A stretch of DNA of 64,000 nt from Vibrio cidicii (GTDB lineage: Bacteria; Pseudomonadota; Gammaproteobacteria; Enterobacterales; Vibrionaceae). The notes under the pieces are model-generated. The model had not been told where the DNA came from. It did not search any database and saw nothing but the letters and a program-made list of their open reading frames with translations. Both the position numbers and the translations under genes were made by a program. Positions 40,511 through 49,978 of the stretch are shown in pieces (position 1 is the first letter of the stretch; each line of letters starts with the position of its first letter). The DNA lies in contig NZ_CP046803.1 of assembly GCF_009763805.1 (NCBI RefSeq), positions 1,054,001-1,118,000 on the forward strand, in the 5' to 3' direction.

Positions 40511-41943
40511 AACATTTCTCTTGGGAAGGATAAAGTGGCGATTAACCCGCCTCGCATCGACAAATGTAGCTTCAGTTCGCCGCCGTGTGCTTTGACAATG
40601 CTTTGCGAAATGGTCAGCCCGAGCCCGTTCCCCTCTGTCTGCGTGTCGGCGCGAAAATAGGGTTCACACAGGCGTTCTAACTGCAGCTCGTTAAGCCCGG
40701 CGCCGTTGTCTTCAACCGTCACGTAGAGATGGTCGCTATCGCTGTGGATTCGCACTAACGCGCGTTGACCGTATTTGAGCGCGTTGTCGATGAGATTTTG
40801 CAGACAGCGTTTGAGCGCCAGTGGTTTACCGGAAATTGTGCACTCCTCTTCGCTTTCGAGCTCGATGCGGCTGCCGTCAGGATCTAAACCGCTAGCGATG
40901 TGCTCCACCAATTTACTTAAATCAACCGACTCGATCTCTTCGTGAATGTCGGTGGCTTTGATGCATTGCAGTGCCCCTTTGACCATCAAATCGAGATCGT
41001 TGGCTATTTTGCTAAAGCGTTCGCGTTCGATTTCGTCATCCAACATATCGGCCCTCAGTTTTAAACAGGCAATCGGCGTTTTGAGATCGTGCGAAATTGC
41101 ACTGAAAAGCATCTCCCGCTCTTTGATGTGGCTATCGATACGTCGATTCATTTTGTTAAAAGCGCGAATGGCCGCTTTTAGCTCGGTGCTCCCCGCCTCT
41201 TTCACTTGCGGCACTTTGAGACGGCTCGACATCAAGGTTGCGGCTTTAGCCAGCTCGCGAATCGGGCGGATTTCACGCCTGACCACCAACCAAGTGCACA
41301 CCAGCAGCAAGAGCGCCGAAAGCAGTAAAGTGAACCATTCGCGAAGGGCAAAATAACTGGTTTCCAAATGGATGTAAGGCGCTGGCAGAACCGCCGCCAG
41401 ATAGAACCACTCGTTTTGCGCCACTTCCACTTGCATCACTAGTATCGGCGGGTTGAGATCACCGTAAGAGAGCGAATAGTGCGCCCACAGCATCGGCAGT
41501 TCATCAATCGGTAGCTCGTTGTTAAACACCCGCAAATCGTCACGACGGGTAAAATCGACCAACATGGTTGGGCTGCCCGTCAGCTCACGATTGAGCACCG
41601 ATGTCACTTCGTTAATAACCAGCGTTTTACGCGCGCTTTGTGGCAGCGCATCGACGGTGATCGGGTGATTGTTGAGCGAGACAAAAAAGCGCGTGCCGCC
41701 CATGTTGCGTAGTTGATTGAGCACCAAATGGCGATACTCCGCAGGCAAAGTTTGGAAGAAAGAGATGGTGGATGAGGCGCTCATGGCGAGGCTGCGCACT
41801 GTGGTGATGAGGCCCGTTTTGTCTTTGTCGCTGGCGTGTTGATACCAGATAAGCCCGGCGAGGATCTGCGCTGAGACAATCACCACTAACAAGAACAAAC
41901 TGGTGCGCATCGCCAGTGATTGCAGCGGCAACCTAATTCTCAT
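40507..41943 (-). CDS. Sensor histidine kinase, EnvZ-like
   Basis: A 478-residue membrane kinase. TM1 (about 12-34) and TM2 (about 203-221) flank a periplasmic domain of about 170 residues; then comes a HAMP domain (from R-R-E-I-R-P-I-R-E-L-A), the H-box F-S-A-I-S-H-D-L-K-T-P-I and an HATPase domain with N-L-I-D-N-A-L-K-Y, E-D-N-G-A-G-L and G-N-G-L-G-L-T-I. It overlaps the regulator gene upstream and the binding protein downstream, so all three are translated together. The periplasmic domain may dock the sugar-loaded binding protein. Confidence 0.92.
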   Translation of the reverse strand: MRIRLPLQSLAMRTSLFLLVVIVSAQILAGLIWYQHASDKDKTGLITTVRSLAMSASSTISFFQTLPAEYRHLVLNQLRNMGGTRFFVSLNNHPITVDALPQSARKTLVINEVTSVLNRELTGSPTMLVDFTRRDDLRVFNNELPIDELPMLWAHYSLSYGDLNPPILVMQVEVAQNEWFYLAAVLPAPYIHLETSYFALREWFTLLLSALLLLVCTWLVVRREIRPIRELAKAATLMSSRLKVPQVKEAGSTELKAAIRAFNKMNRRIDSHIKEREMLFSAISHDLKTPIACLKLRADMLDDEIERERFSKIANDLDLMVKGALQCIKATDIHEEIESVDLSKLVEHIASGLDPDGSRIELESEEECTISGKPLALKRCLQNLIDNALKYGQRALVRIHSDSDHLYVTVEDNGAGLNELQLERLCEPYFRADTQTEGNGLGLTISQSIVKAHGGELKLHLSMRGGLIATLSFPREML

Positions 41944-42640
41944 AACGCACTCCGGCGGTAAGCATGTAGCCTTTGTTGCGCACGGTGAGGATCAAGGAGC
42001 GATCTTTATCTTCCAGATGGTGCCGAAGGCGGCTGATCTGTACGTCAATTCCCCGTTCAAACGGGTCGGCATCTCGTCCCCAAATTTCGCGTGCGATGTC
42101 ATCGCGCGACAGAATCGATTCGGCGCGAGAGAGAAATAGCCCAAGCAGTGATAGATCGGCGCCGCTGAGTTGCTTAATTTGCTCGCTCGGCAGGTGGGTG
42201 AGTTGACGTGTGACGGTATCCAGTTGCCAATCGGCGAAACGCACGCGGCGTGTCAGGCGGGCCTCGCTGCTGTTTTGACTACGGCGTAAAATAGTTTTAA
42301 TGCGTGCCAGCAGCTCGCGCGGGCTGAAGGATTTGGTGATGTAGTCATCTGCGCCCATTTCCAACCCCGCCACGCGATCAGCTTCTTCTGCTACGGCAGT
42401 GAGCATAATGATGGGCACGTCGGAGTGGCGCCTGAGTTTTTGGCACAAGCTAAACCCATCTTCACCGGGCATCATGATGTCGAGCACAATCAGATCGGGC
42501 TGACATTGCTGCAACTTCTGCCACATTCGCTGGCCATTTTCCGCACCAACCACGGCAAATCCCGCTTTGCCCAGGTAATCCGATAAGGCTTCGCGCAAGT
42601 CGCGATTATCGTCCACTACCATGATGAGTTTACTGTCCAT
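41933..42640 (-). CDS. OmpR/PhoB-family response regulator
   Basis: A 235-residue regulator, first gene of the operon. The receiver domain has D-D near the N-terminus and the phospho-acceptor in L-I-V-L-D-I-M-M-P-G-E-D-G, with the conserved Lys later in I-T-K-S-F-S. The winged helix-turn-helix includes R-A-E-S-I-L-S-R-D-D-I-A and R-G-I-D-V-Q-I-S-R-L-R. The 236-base gap to the divergent PTS gene contains tandem inverted repeats that are the likely target. Confidence 0.93.
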   Translation of the reverse strand: MDSKLIMVVDDNRDLREALSDYLGKAGFAVVGAENGQRMWQKLQQCQPDLIVLDIMMPGEDGFSLCQKLRRHSDVPIIMLTAVAEEADRVAGLEMGADDYITKSFSPRELLARIKTILRRSQNSSEARLTRRVRFADWQLDTVTRQLTHLPSEQIKQLSGADLSLLGLFLSRAESILSRDDIAREIWGRDADPFERGIDVQISRLRHHLEDKDRSLILTVRNKGYMLTAGVRYEN

Positions 42641-42711
42641 AGTTCACTACCACCGCTTATTTATCGTGCCAACATGATGCTACGGCCTTGCGCTGAACTC
42701 AATTCACGCTC

Positions 42712-42761
42712 TTGTAATTTGCTGCTTACAAACGTGGTTTTTTGTAAGTGTCTGCTTACAA
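42712..42761. promoter_or_regulatory. Tandem inverted repeats TTGTAA-N8-TTACAA
   Basis: Two 20-bp sites, at 42712-42731 and 42742-42761, each TTGTAA-N8-TTACAA, start exactly 30 bases apart (about three helical turns). A fifth TTGTAA half-site follows at 42774-42779. They lie between the divergent regulator and PTS genes and are probably bound by the OmpR-type regulator. Confidence 0.75.
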
Positions 42762-42876
42762 ACTGCTAGCGCTTTGTAACCTTGAGCGTTTGCAACTTGG
42801 TTAAGCTGACGGTGATGGTTATTGCTGGCTGCGCAACGCGGCAATGTGGAAGCTTAATCTCCAATGAGGAGGGAAC

Positions 42877-44320
42877 ATGTTAGGAACAGTTTTTGGACAA
42901 CTGCAAAAAATTGGCCGCTCTTTGATGCTGCCAGTGGCGGTATTACCCGTTGCGGGTTTGATGCTCGGAATTGGTAACGCGGGGTTCGCTTTTATTCCCG
43001 AAGCGCTGAGCAAGGTGATGCTGGCCGCTGGGGAAGGGGTGTTTGGTAACATGCAATTGATGTTTGCTGTTGGTGTCGCACTGGGTCTGTCGAAGGGGAA
43101 TGACGGTGCGGCAGCGTTGGCGGGGCTGGTAGGCCTGATCATTATGAACGCGTCTCTGGGGATTGTGATCGGGCTGCGCGGGCTGGAAACCGATGCCACC
43201 ATTATGGGGGTGACAACTTTACAAACGGGCGTGTTTGGCGGGGTGATCATTGGCGCGGTCGCGGCGCTGATGTACAACCGCTTCTACGCGATCCGCTTGC
43301 CGGAATACCTCGGCTTTTTTGCGGGTAAACGCTTTGTGCCGATTGTCACCGGGCTTTCAGCCATCGTGGTTGGCGGCGTGTTAGCGTTTCGTTTGGCCAC
43401 CAGTGGGTCAAGCGCTCGACGCGTTTTCCCATTGGGCGGCGTACCAAAATCCGGTGTTGGCGTGGGCGGTGTATGGCGCAGGTGAGCGCTCACTGTTGCC
43501 TGTCGGTTTACACCACATCTGGAACGCGCCTTTCTTCTTCGAAGTAGGCAGTTACATTGACCCGCAAACGGGCAAAGAGTTTACCGGAGAACTGACGCGT
43601 TTCTTCGCTGGCGATAAAACCGCAGGGTATTTGTCTGGTGGCTTTATGTACTCGATGTGGGCTTTGCCTGCGGCGGCGTTGGCGATGTATCACTGCGCAA
43701 CCCCTGAACGTAAGAAGTTGGTGGGCGGTTTGATGATGTCGGCAGCTCTGACTTCTTGGCTCACTGGTATCACAGAGCCGATTGAGTTCACTTTCCTGTT
43801 TGTTGCGCCAGTGCTGTATGTGATCCATGTCTTTTTAACCGGCATCGCTTTTGCTATCACCGCTTTTCTTGAGATCAAACACAGTACCGATTTTGCGCAC
43901 GGCGCGATTCAGTTTTTCCTCTACTACCCGATGTCGACCAACGCTTGGATGTTCATCATCATAGGTCCTTTGTGGGCGGCGCTTTACTACGGTTTATTCC
44001 GCTTCTTGATCGTCAAATTGGATCTCAAAACTCCGGGCCGAGAGAGCGATTTCAAGGAAGTGCAGATTGCTGGTCAGCCAGCCGAAATTGCGCTCGATGT
44101 GATTGCCGCGCTCGGTGGAAAGGAGAATATCAAATCGGTCGATGCGTGCATCACTCGCTTACGAGTCTCAGTCAAAGAGATTGCTCACGTAGACGCCAAC
44201 CAGCTCAAAGCGCTAGGCGCAAGAGAAGTGTTGATCATTGGAGACAGTCTGCAAGCCATATTCGGTACGCAATCGGACAACATCAAAAGCGAGATCCACA
44301 GTGTGTTGGCGATAGCCTAG
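42877..44320 (+). pseudogene. ptsG: Glucose-type PTS permease EIICB, frameshifted
   Basis: A roughly 480-residue phosphotransferase permease, close in length and sequence to E. coli PtsG (477). The EIIC domain has L-P-V-A-V-L-P-V-A-G, Y-L-G-F-F-A-G-K-R-F-V-P-I and the signature G-I-T-E-P-I-E-F; the C-terminal EIIB domain has the phospho-cysteine in V-D-A-C-I-T-R-L-R-V. The frame breaks at GTTTC 43386-43390: removing one T restores F-V-W-P-P-V-G-Q-A. GGAGGG precedes the ATG. It is divergent from the kinase/binding-protein operon. The break is probably a sequence error. Glucose specificity is by similarity. Confidence 0.9.
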
Positions 44321-44373
44321 TCGAGATTCAATCTTTTACCAGCTCCTGATCCCCCCGATTTGTCTGGTAAGTC

Positions 44374-44402
44374 AGCCAACTTCAAGCGAGGTTGGCTTTT
44401 TT
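44374..44402 (+). terminator. Rho-independent terminator of the PTS gene
   Basis: A 7-bp stem (AGCCAAC with GTTGGCT) with a 10-base loop is followed by TTTTTT. Confidence 0.8.
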
Positions 44403-44415
44403 AACTTCTGACCGA

Positions 44416-45645
44416 CTAAATGGCAGAGCGTTCCGGTGCGCTGGACATCAACGTGGCGTGAGCGTTTCGGCGCAGCAGCCAAATCACCAGTGTTGCCACC
44501 GCCAGTACCAAGGCCGCAATGGCAAAGCCACTTTGGGTCGATTGATAGTGGTTGAGCATCGCAATCAACACGTAACTCAAACTTTGCACTAAGGTGGAGA
44601 ACATGCCTATACCTCCATCCACCCGACCGCGCTGCTCAATTGGGATGGTGTGGTGCATCCAATTGATACGAGCGATTCGGTTTAACGCATTGAAGAAACC
44701 AAAACCAGCCGTAAAGAGCAGAATGAATGCGGGTGAAGCGGAAAAACTCATCCCAACCAAGGCTAAAGCGGCAGCGCCAAGTGAATATTGGATGATGGAC
44801 AACGGGCTGGTTAAAGCCAAAATGCGGCTAACCAACAAGCCCGTAATAAGGGAGCCTAAGCCAAAAGCGATGTTGTACCCTGCAAACCAGTCACCGGAGA
44901 TCTGTTGTTCGGCAAACCAAATTGGCACGAGTTTGCTAAGAAACGTCAGCACCGGATACGAGAGGCACGAGAGCAAAATGATGGCGTAAAAGCGTGGGCT
45001 GGCCGAAAAAATGGTTTTACTCTCAGCCATTTGTGTCCAAAACCGGCTTGGTTGATGCAAACGTAACTGACGTCGGTAAGGCGTGAAGCAATAACTGAGC
45101 GTGGCAAGGGCCGAAGCGATGGCCGCAAACAAGGCAAATTCCACTACTCCCCAGTATTCCAGTAACACGACACCAAGCGCCCCTGCGCCTAACGTGGTGC
45201 CCTGCATCACCACTTCTTGTTGGCCCGAAATGGCCGCGTACTCGTGGGCATCGTAGTTTTCTTGGGTAAAGGCGTTGTTGGTGCTCCACGCGAGGTTGCT
45301 CGAAACCCAGAAGATCAATTGCGCGAGGGCGAGTAGCAGGTGAGAGCCTAAATCGAACAGGTACGCGAGCGCAACCAAAGCGGCAGTGCTGGCTTGAAGC
45401 ACCTGATTGAACACTAGGATCTGTTTGCGAGAGTGGCGGTCAACCAGAGTGGCAAAAAACGGAGTGAGTACAAAGGAGATGGCAGTACAGGCCAGTGCCG
45501 TCATCGCCACAAAGGAGCCCATATCGGGCGTTTGCAGCATAATCCACGGCAGTGCCATCATAAAAAGACCGGAAGAGATCCCATCAAAAAAACGTCCGGA
45601 CAAGTAAGGCAAGGTGCGGTTTTGCGTTCCAGTTCGCAAGTTCAT
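44416..45645 (-). CDS. MFS transporter controlled by SoxR
   Basis: A 409-residue, 12-helix MFS exporter of the Bcr/MFS_3 kind. The loop R-H-S-R-K-Q-I-L lies between helices 2 and 3, and L-L-R-R-N ends the last helix. It is divergent from soxR, and a SoxR box with a 19-bp promoter spacer lies before it on the minus strand. SoxR-regulated MFS pumps export redox-cycling drugs such as paraquat or phenazine-like compounds, so that role is likely here. Confidence 0.87.
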   Translation of the reverse strand: MNLRTGTQNRTLPYLSGRFFDGISSGLFMMALPWIMLQTPDMGSFVAMTALACTAISFVLTPFFATLVDRHSRKQILVFNQVLQASTAALVALAYLFDLGSHLLLALAQLIFWVSSNLAWSTNNAFTQENYDAHEYAAISGQQEVVMQGTTLGAGALGVVLLEYWGVVEFALFAAIASALATLSYCFTPYRRQLRLHQPSRFWTQMAESKTIFSASPRFYAIILLSCLSYPVLTFLSKLVPIWFAEQQISGDWFAGYNIAFGLGSLITGLLVSRILALTSPLSIIQYSLGAAALALVGMSFSASPAFILLFTAGFGFFNALNRIARINWMHHTIPIEQRGRVDGGIGMFSTLVQSLSYVLIAMLNHYQSTQSGFAIAALVLAVATLVIWLLRRNAHATLMSSAPERSAI

Positions 45646-45687
45646 GTTTTTTCTCCATCTAGATAACCAACTTGCGGTTACTGTAGA

Positions 45688-45707
45688 AGCTCAACTTAAC
45701 TTGAGGT
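45688..45707 (-). promoter_or_regulatory. SoxR box in a 19-bp-spacer promoter
   Basis: The near-palindrome CTCAACTTAACTTGAGG is close to the SoxR consensus CCTCAAGTTAACTTGAGG. On the minus strand TTTACC (-35, identical to the E. coli soxS promoter) and TACAGT (-10) are separated by 19 bp, the overlong spacing that MerR-type activators need. It drives the MFS gene. Confidence 0.8.
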
Positions 45708-45739
45708 AAAGCACTTTTTATCGCCAAAGGAGAAATAAG

Positions 45740-46189
45740 ATGGAAATGAGTGTCGGCGATGTGGCAAAGCGTGCCGGAGTCAAAGTCTCTGCATTGCATT
45801 TTTACGAGCAAAAAGGGTTGATCAGCAGTTGGCGCAATGCGGGCAATCAGCGCCGATATCATCGCAGCGTTTTACGTCGCATCGCGGTAATTAAAGCGGC
45901 GCAGCAAGTGGGTTTATCGCTGGAAGAAATCGCTGAAGCGCTGGCTGAGTTGCCCAAACACCAAGCGCCAACCAAGCAGCAGTGGGAAGTGATGGCAACT
46001 GGCTGGCATGACAAGCTAGAACTGCGCATCGCCCAGTTGAAAGCTCTGCAACAGGAACTCGGTGGGTGTATTGGCTGCGGCTGTTTATCGTTAGAAAGCT
46101 GCAATTTACGCAACCCGAAAGATGAAAAAGCAGCCCAGCATTGCGGAGAAAGCCTACTGACCAATCCGCAAGATGAAGATTTTCAGTAA
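45740..46189 (+). CDS. soxR: Redox-sensitive transcriptional activator SoxR
   Basis: A 149-residue MerR-family regulator with a [2Fe-2S] cluster that activates by oxidation. The N-terminal helix-turn-helix (V-G-D-V-A-K-R-A-G-V) is followed by a coiled coil and the cluster ligands C-I-G-C-G-C-L-S-L-E-S-C, the exact SoxR spacing C-x2-C-x-C-x5-C. The ribosome site AAAGGAG precedes the ATG. No soxS gene is next to it; as in most non-enteric bacteria, it probably controls the divergent efflux gene directly. Confidence 0.95.
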   Translation: MEMSVGDVAKRAGVKVSALHFYEQKGLISSWRNAGNQRRYHRSVLRRIAVIKAAQQVGLSLEEIAEALAELPKHQAPTKQQWEVMATGWHDKLELRIAQLKALQQELGGCIGCGCLSLESCNLRNPKDEKAAQHCGESLLTNPQDEDFQ

Positions 46190-46200
46190 AAAAGCGTGCT

Positions 46201-47751
46201 CTACAAGCGCTCTAGATGGATCAAATAGTGTTTGGCCGTTTCCAGTATCGCTTGCTGTTCATGTTCGGGTTTGGTTAACCAGTTACGATACACCATACCA
46301 AGGCGAGGGTGCTGGCTAAACAGCGCATCATGTTGATGAACAAAGTGCCAATAGAGGCTGTTGAACGGGCAAGAACCGGGGCCGCTGCGCTGCTTCACCT
46401 GATAATGGCACTCTTTGCAATAATCACTCATTTTGTCGATGTATGCGCCGCTGGCAGTGTAGGGTTTAGTACCGACAATCCCGCCATCGGCAAACAGCGC
46501 CATGCCGCGAGTGTTGGGCATTTCTACCCACTCTAATGCGTCGATGTAGACGCCGAGATACCACGCATCCACTTCATCGGGGTGGCATTGGCTAAGCAGC
46601 GCAAAATTGCCAATCACCATCAAGCGCTGGATATGGTGCGCGTAGGCGTGTTGCAGCGACTGCGTCAGTGCGTGTTGCAGGCAGCGCATTTTGGTTTTGC
46701 CTGTCCAGAAATAACTCGGTAGCGGGCGCGAAGCTTGCCAGTAATTGAGCGCCGCGTAGTGCGGCATATTGCTCCAGTAAACCCCGCGCACGTACTCGCG
46801 CCAGCCAAGGATCTGGCGAACAAAGCCTTCAATCTGCGCGATGTCAATGGCCCCCTTAGCTTGATGATAAGTGCGAATGGCCGCGTCAATCACCTCTCGG
46901 GGCGAGAGTATTTTGCTGTTGATGGCAAAGGAGAGTCGACTGTGGTACAGGCTCCACTGGCTCTCATGCTCGCCCGTCATCGCATCCTGAAAATAGCCGA
47001 ATCTTGGCAGACAGACTTGGCAAAAATGGGCCAGCAAGGTGAGCGACTGGGCGCGGTTGATTGGCCAGAGCAGCCATTCGTCGGCTTGACCAAAATGGTC
47101 GACCTGATGTTTTTCGAGCAGCGATAAAATCGGCCGAACGTCGTTGCGAAACTCAAGCGGCTTGGGCAGCTCGGCAATGTCTTTGGCGCTCAGTTTACGG
47201 CGATTTTTGCTGTCGTAATTCCATTTTCCGCCTTCGGGCTTTCCCTCCGTATCGAGTAAAATGCCGCTTTGCTTGCGCATCTGACGATAGAAATGCTCCA
47301 TCAGTCGATGTTGACCGGGCTTAAAATGGCTTGAAATATCGCTAAACGGCAGCAAAAAGTGTTCGCTATCGACGCTGCGAAGGCTCTCTACCGGCAAAGC
47401 TAATGCAGCGAGCTGTTGATGCAGGCGGTACTCGTCTGGCTGCTGATATTCAAAATAGCGAATGGAGTGAGAATCACAAAGAGCATGTAAGAGTGCAGGC
47501 AGATCGGCGTAAGCCGCCAATTCATCAAGAGTGAAATAGCAGACGTGGTGGCCAGCCTGTCGTAGCTCTTGCGCGAAGGCGCGCATCGCCGCGAAAAAGG
47601 CGCAGATTTTTTGCACGTGATGCTTCACGTAGCCCGTTTCCTGAGCAAGCTCAGCCATCACATATAAAGTGTTTTCATTGGGCTGCTGAAACCAGGAGTG
47701 TTCTCGATTGAGTTGATCACCCAAAATCAGGCGTAGCGTGTCAAATTTCAT
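46201..47751 (-). CDS. Prokaryotic (6-4)-type photolyase with iron-sulfur cluster (FeS-BCP class)
   Basis: A 516-residue photolyase-related flavoprotein. The N-terminal domain (L-R-L-I-L-G-D-Q-L) binds an antenna, and the C-terminal half binds FAD. The cysteines typical of FeS bacterial cryptochromes/photolyases are visible: a leading Cys in a loop near residue 360 and C-K-E-C plus G-S-C-P-F-N-S-L-Y-W near 435-455. Such enzymes repair (6-4) photoproducts with light. It is convergent with soxR, 11 bases apart. Confidence 0.88.
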   Translation of the reverse strand: MKFDTLRLILGDQLNREHSWFQQPNENTLYVMAELAQETGYVKHHVQKICAFFAAMRAFAQELRQAGHHVCYFTLDELAAYADLPALLHALCDSHSIRYFEYQQPDEYRLHQQLAALALPVESLRSVDSEHFLLPFSDISSHFKPGQHRLMEHFYRQMRKQSGILLDTEGKPEGGKWNYDSKNRRKLSAKDIAELPKPLEFRNDVRPILSLLEKHQVDHFGQADEWLLWPINRAQSLTLLAHFCQVCLPRFGYFQDAMTGEHESQWSLYHSRLSFAINSKILSPREVIDAAIRTYHQAKGAIDIAQIEGFVRQILGWREYVRGVYWSNMPHYAALNYWQASRPLPSYFWTGKTKMRCLQHALTQSLQHAYAHHIQRLMVIGNFALLSQCHPDEVDAWYLGVYIDALEWVEMPNTRGMALFADGGIVGTKPYTASGAYIDKMSDYCKECHYQVKQRSGPGSCPFNSLYWHFVHQHDALFSQHPRLGMVYRNWLTKPEHEQQAILETAKHYLIHLERL

Positions 47752-47856
47752 CGGCCGTGCGTCTCGGTTTTTAGCCTGCTTGTACGCGCTCTGCTGGGCA
47801 GAGGATCACTCGCTGCCACGCGGGTTTTCTACCCGCGATGGCTGGATGAGCGAAAA

Positions 47857-48423
47857 CTATTTACCAATACGAGTATAGAGACGGGATTTGCTTTTGGTTT
47901 TGGCAGGCGCAGACAGTTTGAGCACCCCTTTTTGTAAAATCAGGTTATTCGGGTAGGTGATGACAGTGCCCGATTCATGCTGGATCAACACATGGAACAT
48001 GGTGATATCGATGATTTTGCCCCGCACATCTTCATCTTTTTCCACCACTTTAATGAAATCGCCGACGCGATAAGGAAAAACGAAAAAGATCAGAAAACTA
48101 GCGGTGATGTTGCTGAGAATCGACCACTGCGCCACCAAGGCCACGCCAAGCACGGCGAAGATCGAAGAGAGAAACAGCGACACATCGCCATAACCGACGC
48201 CGGTGGCGATAAGATACAGCGAAGCAAAAACGAACAGTAAGGCGATATTGACGCTGCGCAGAATGAACGCGGTGCGTGAAGCATGCGCCTGTTTGGTGTT
48301 GGCGAGCGCGACAATCGTTTTGCCTATCAGGTGCTTGAACAGGCGGTAGATGAGATACATCACCACCGCCAATACCACTTTATGTATCAGGGATTCTGAG
48401 ACGTTGAGGTCAAATATCTGCAT
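47857..48423 (-). CDS. Small mechanosensitive channel, MscS family
   Basis: A 188-residue membrane protein with three predicted N-terminal helices and then the MscS beta domain (F-P-Y-R-V-G-D-F-I-K-V, G-K-I-I-D-I-T-M-F). It is shorter than E. coli MscS (286) and lacks most of the C-terminal cage, ending soon after the beta domain. Such minimal MscS proteins are common in Vibrio. It is expected to open under osmotic downshock, or to act as a small ion channel of unclear role. Confidence 0.8.
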   Translation of the reverse strand: MQIFDLNVSESLIHKVVLAVVMYLIYRLFKHLIGKTIVALANTKQAHASRTAFILRSVNIALLFVFASLYLIATGVGYGDVSLFLSSIFAVLGVALVAQWSILSNITASFLIFFVFPYRVGDFIKVVEKDEDVRGKIIDITMFHVLIQHESGTVITYPNNLILQKGVLKLSAPAKTKSKSRLYTRIGK

Positions 48424-48512
48424 GGTTTTCTTTAACTTAGTTTGGGTGCACAGGAAATGTGATCATTAACCCAATCCAGTTGAACTGTCTAGTGCCAAGC
48501 GCAGTGGGACGG

Positions 48513-49290
48513 CTAACTTGGCAGCGTTTTGAGGTATTCACGCGGTGTGAGACCAAAACGCTGCCGAAAGCGTTGGGTGAAACGTTCGGTGGATTGATAA
48601 CCACACATGAGAGCCAGTTTCGCCACTAGAACGAACCCCGTTTTGCATCAGGTTAAGTGCGTGGCCAAGCCGGACGTTAGTCAGCACTTGGCGATACTGA
48701 GTACCTTCCTCTTTGAGTCGGCGAATCAAGGTGGCTTTACTCAGGGCAAAGTGGTGGCAGGCATCCTCAATCTGATGATTTTTTCCGGGTTCGGCAGCGA
48801 TGAACTCACTGAGCTTTTGTTCAAAGCGCGCCGCGCCGAGTGGAAAGATAAGGTGCAATTTCCCTGCTTCGGCAAGTTGCTGGTATAGCCCTAACAGCCA
48901 ATAAGCCTGTGTGGCTAAAGTGAGTTCTTGAGTGTTGAGCGAGGCAAGAATATCCAAGCTGTGCAGAATACTCGGCGAAGTTTTACGCACCGGGCCGTCT
49001 GATGTCGCCCGCGTTTGACTGAGCTCTAACATCGCCGGCTTGGGCAAAAGAGAAAAGCTAAACTGTCGTGAGGCAAATTGTCCGTGTGCGGGTAAATTTT
49101 CAAAAGTGAGCTTTTGCGACGCTGGGCAGTAGAGCAAATGCCGCTGGTTGAGCTCCAGCGTACTTTCCTGCCAATACAGCCGTTTGCTGCCGGTGCGTAC
49201 CTGAATGATGCTGGGAGAGATAATGGCGACATTACGCAGCATTTGCAGTTTGTTGCCGCGGTAATGGGTGATAGCAAAGTGCGTGTTCAT
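48513..49290 (-). pseudogene. AraC-family transcriptional regulator, frameshifted
   Basis: About 258 residues after repair. The N-terminal half has no recognised ligand domain; the C-terminal AraC double helix-turn-helix starts near residue 160 (C-H-H-F-A-L-S-K-A-T-L-I-R-R-L-K) and would end F-R-Q-R-F-G-L-T-P-R-E-Y-L in the second frame. The frame is lost at GTTTC 48617-48621 (GAAAC in coding sense); deleting one A joins S-S-G-E to L-A-L-M-C-G-Y. Stop at 48513. The break is probably a sequence error. Confidence 0.83.
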
Positions 49291-49315
49291 TCTCTCTCCC
49301 GATGTTAGGGTCTGT

Positions 49316-49858
49316 TTAGCGCACGTAAGTGGCGGTTAACGTGGCTTTGCCAAGTGCCATGCTATTGAGCATAAAACCCACTAACGCCGCAGAGCTGTTT
49401 TCATCTAGTGCCAGTTTCTCTTCAGGCAGTGCCCAAACGGTGAACTGGTAGCGATGCATTCCATGGCCTTTGGGTGGACAAGCGCCGCCGAAAGCGTGTT
49501 GGCCGTAATCATTTCGCATTTCGCGTGCCCCGAGTTTGGTCATATCCGCACCGCGAGGCAATGAAGCCAAACTGGCGGGCAGGTTGATCACCGACCAGTG
49601 CCACCAGCCACTGCCTGTTGGTGCATCGGGGTCGTAGGCGGTGATGGCGAAGCTTTTGGTCCCTTCTGGAACGTTTTGCCAGCTCAACTGAGGTGACAGG
49701 TTATCGCCTTGGCAACCAAATCCGGCGTATTCGAAACTGCGGTGCATCTTGTGTCCTTCCGCAATATCTTGGCTGGTTAAGGTAAAGGTGGCTGACATGG
49801 CACTGGCTGAACAAAAGGCGCTGACGGCTAGAGCGGTTGTAAGTAACGTTTTCATCAT
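49316..49858 (-). CDS. YbhB/YbcL-type PEBP family protein, secreted
   Basis: A 180-residue phosphatidylethanolamine-binding/Raf-kinase-inhibitor-like protein. It has a signal peptide (1-22, ending S-A-M-S-A) and the PEBP anion-binding core Y-D-P-D-A-P-T-G-S-G-W-W-H-W-S-V-I-N-L-P and G-Y-x-G-A-C-P-P-K-G-H-G-M-H-R-Y. The bacterial function is not established. It lies 25 bases upstream of the AraC gene and may be transcribed with it. Confidence 0.9.
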   Translation of the reverse strand: MMKTLLTTALAVSAFCSASAMSATFTLTSQDIAEGHKMHRSFEYAGFGCQGDNLSPQLSWQNVPEGTKSFAITAYDPDAPTGSGWWHWSVINLPASLASLPRGADMTKLGAREMRNDYGQHAFGGACPPKGHGMHRYQFTVWALPEEKLALDENSSAALVGFMLNSMALGKATLTATYVR

Positions 49859-49978
49859 AGTGTTCTCCTTGAAGTGGTGAACACCATTCTAGGTTATCCT
49901 TGGGTGCCTATTTTGCCTGAAAGTTTCAATGTTGGCTGTATGTTTGAAGACTTTGAAACTTTCTGTCGCCTTGGTGGG

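Noticed and set aside
47818..47838. Hairpin CGCGGGT-ACCCGCG as terminator of the MscS gene
   Set aside because: The stem is good but no T run follows on either strand.
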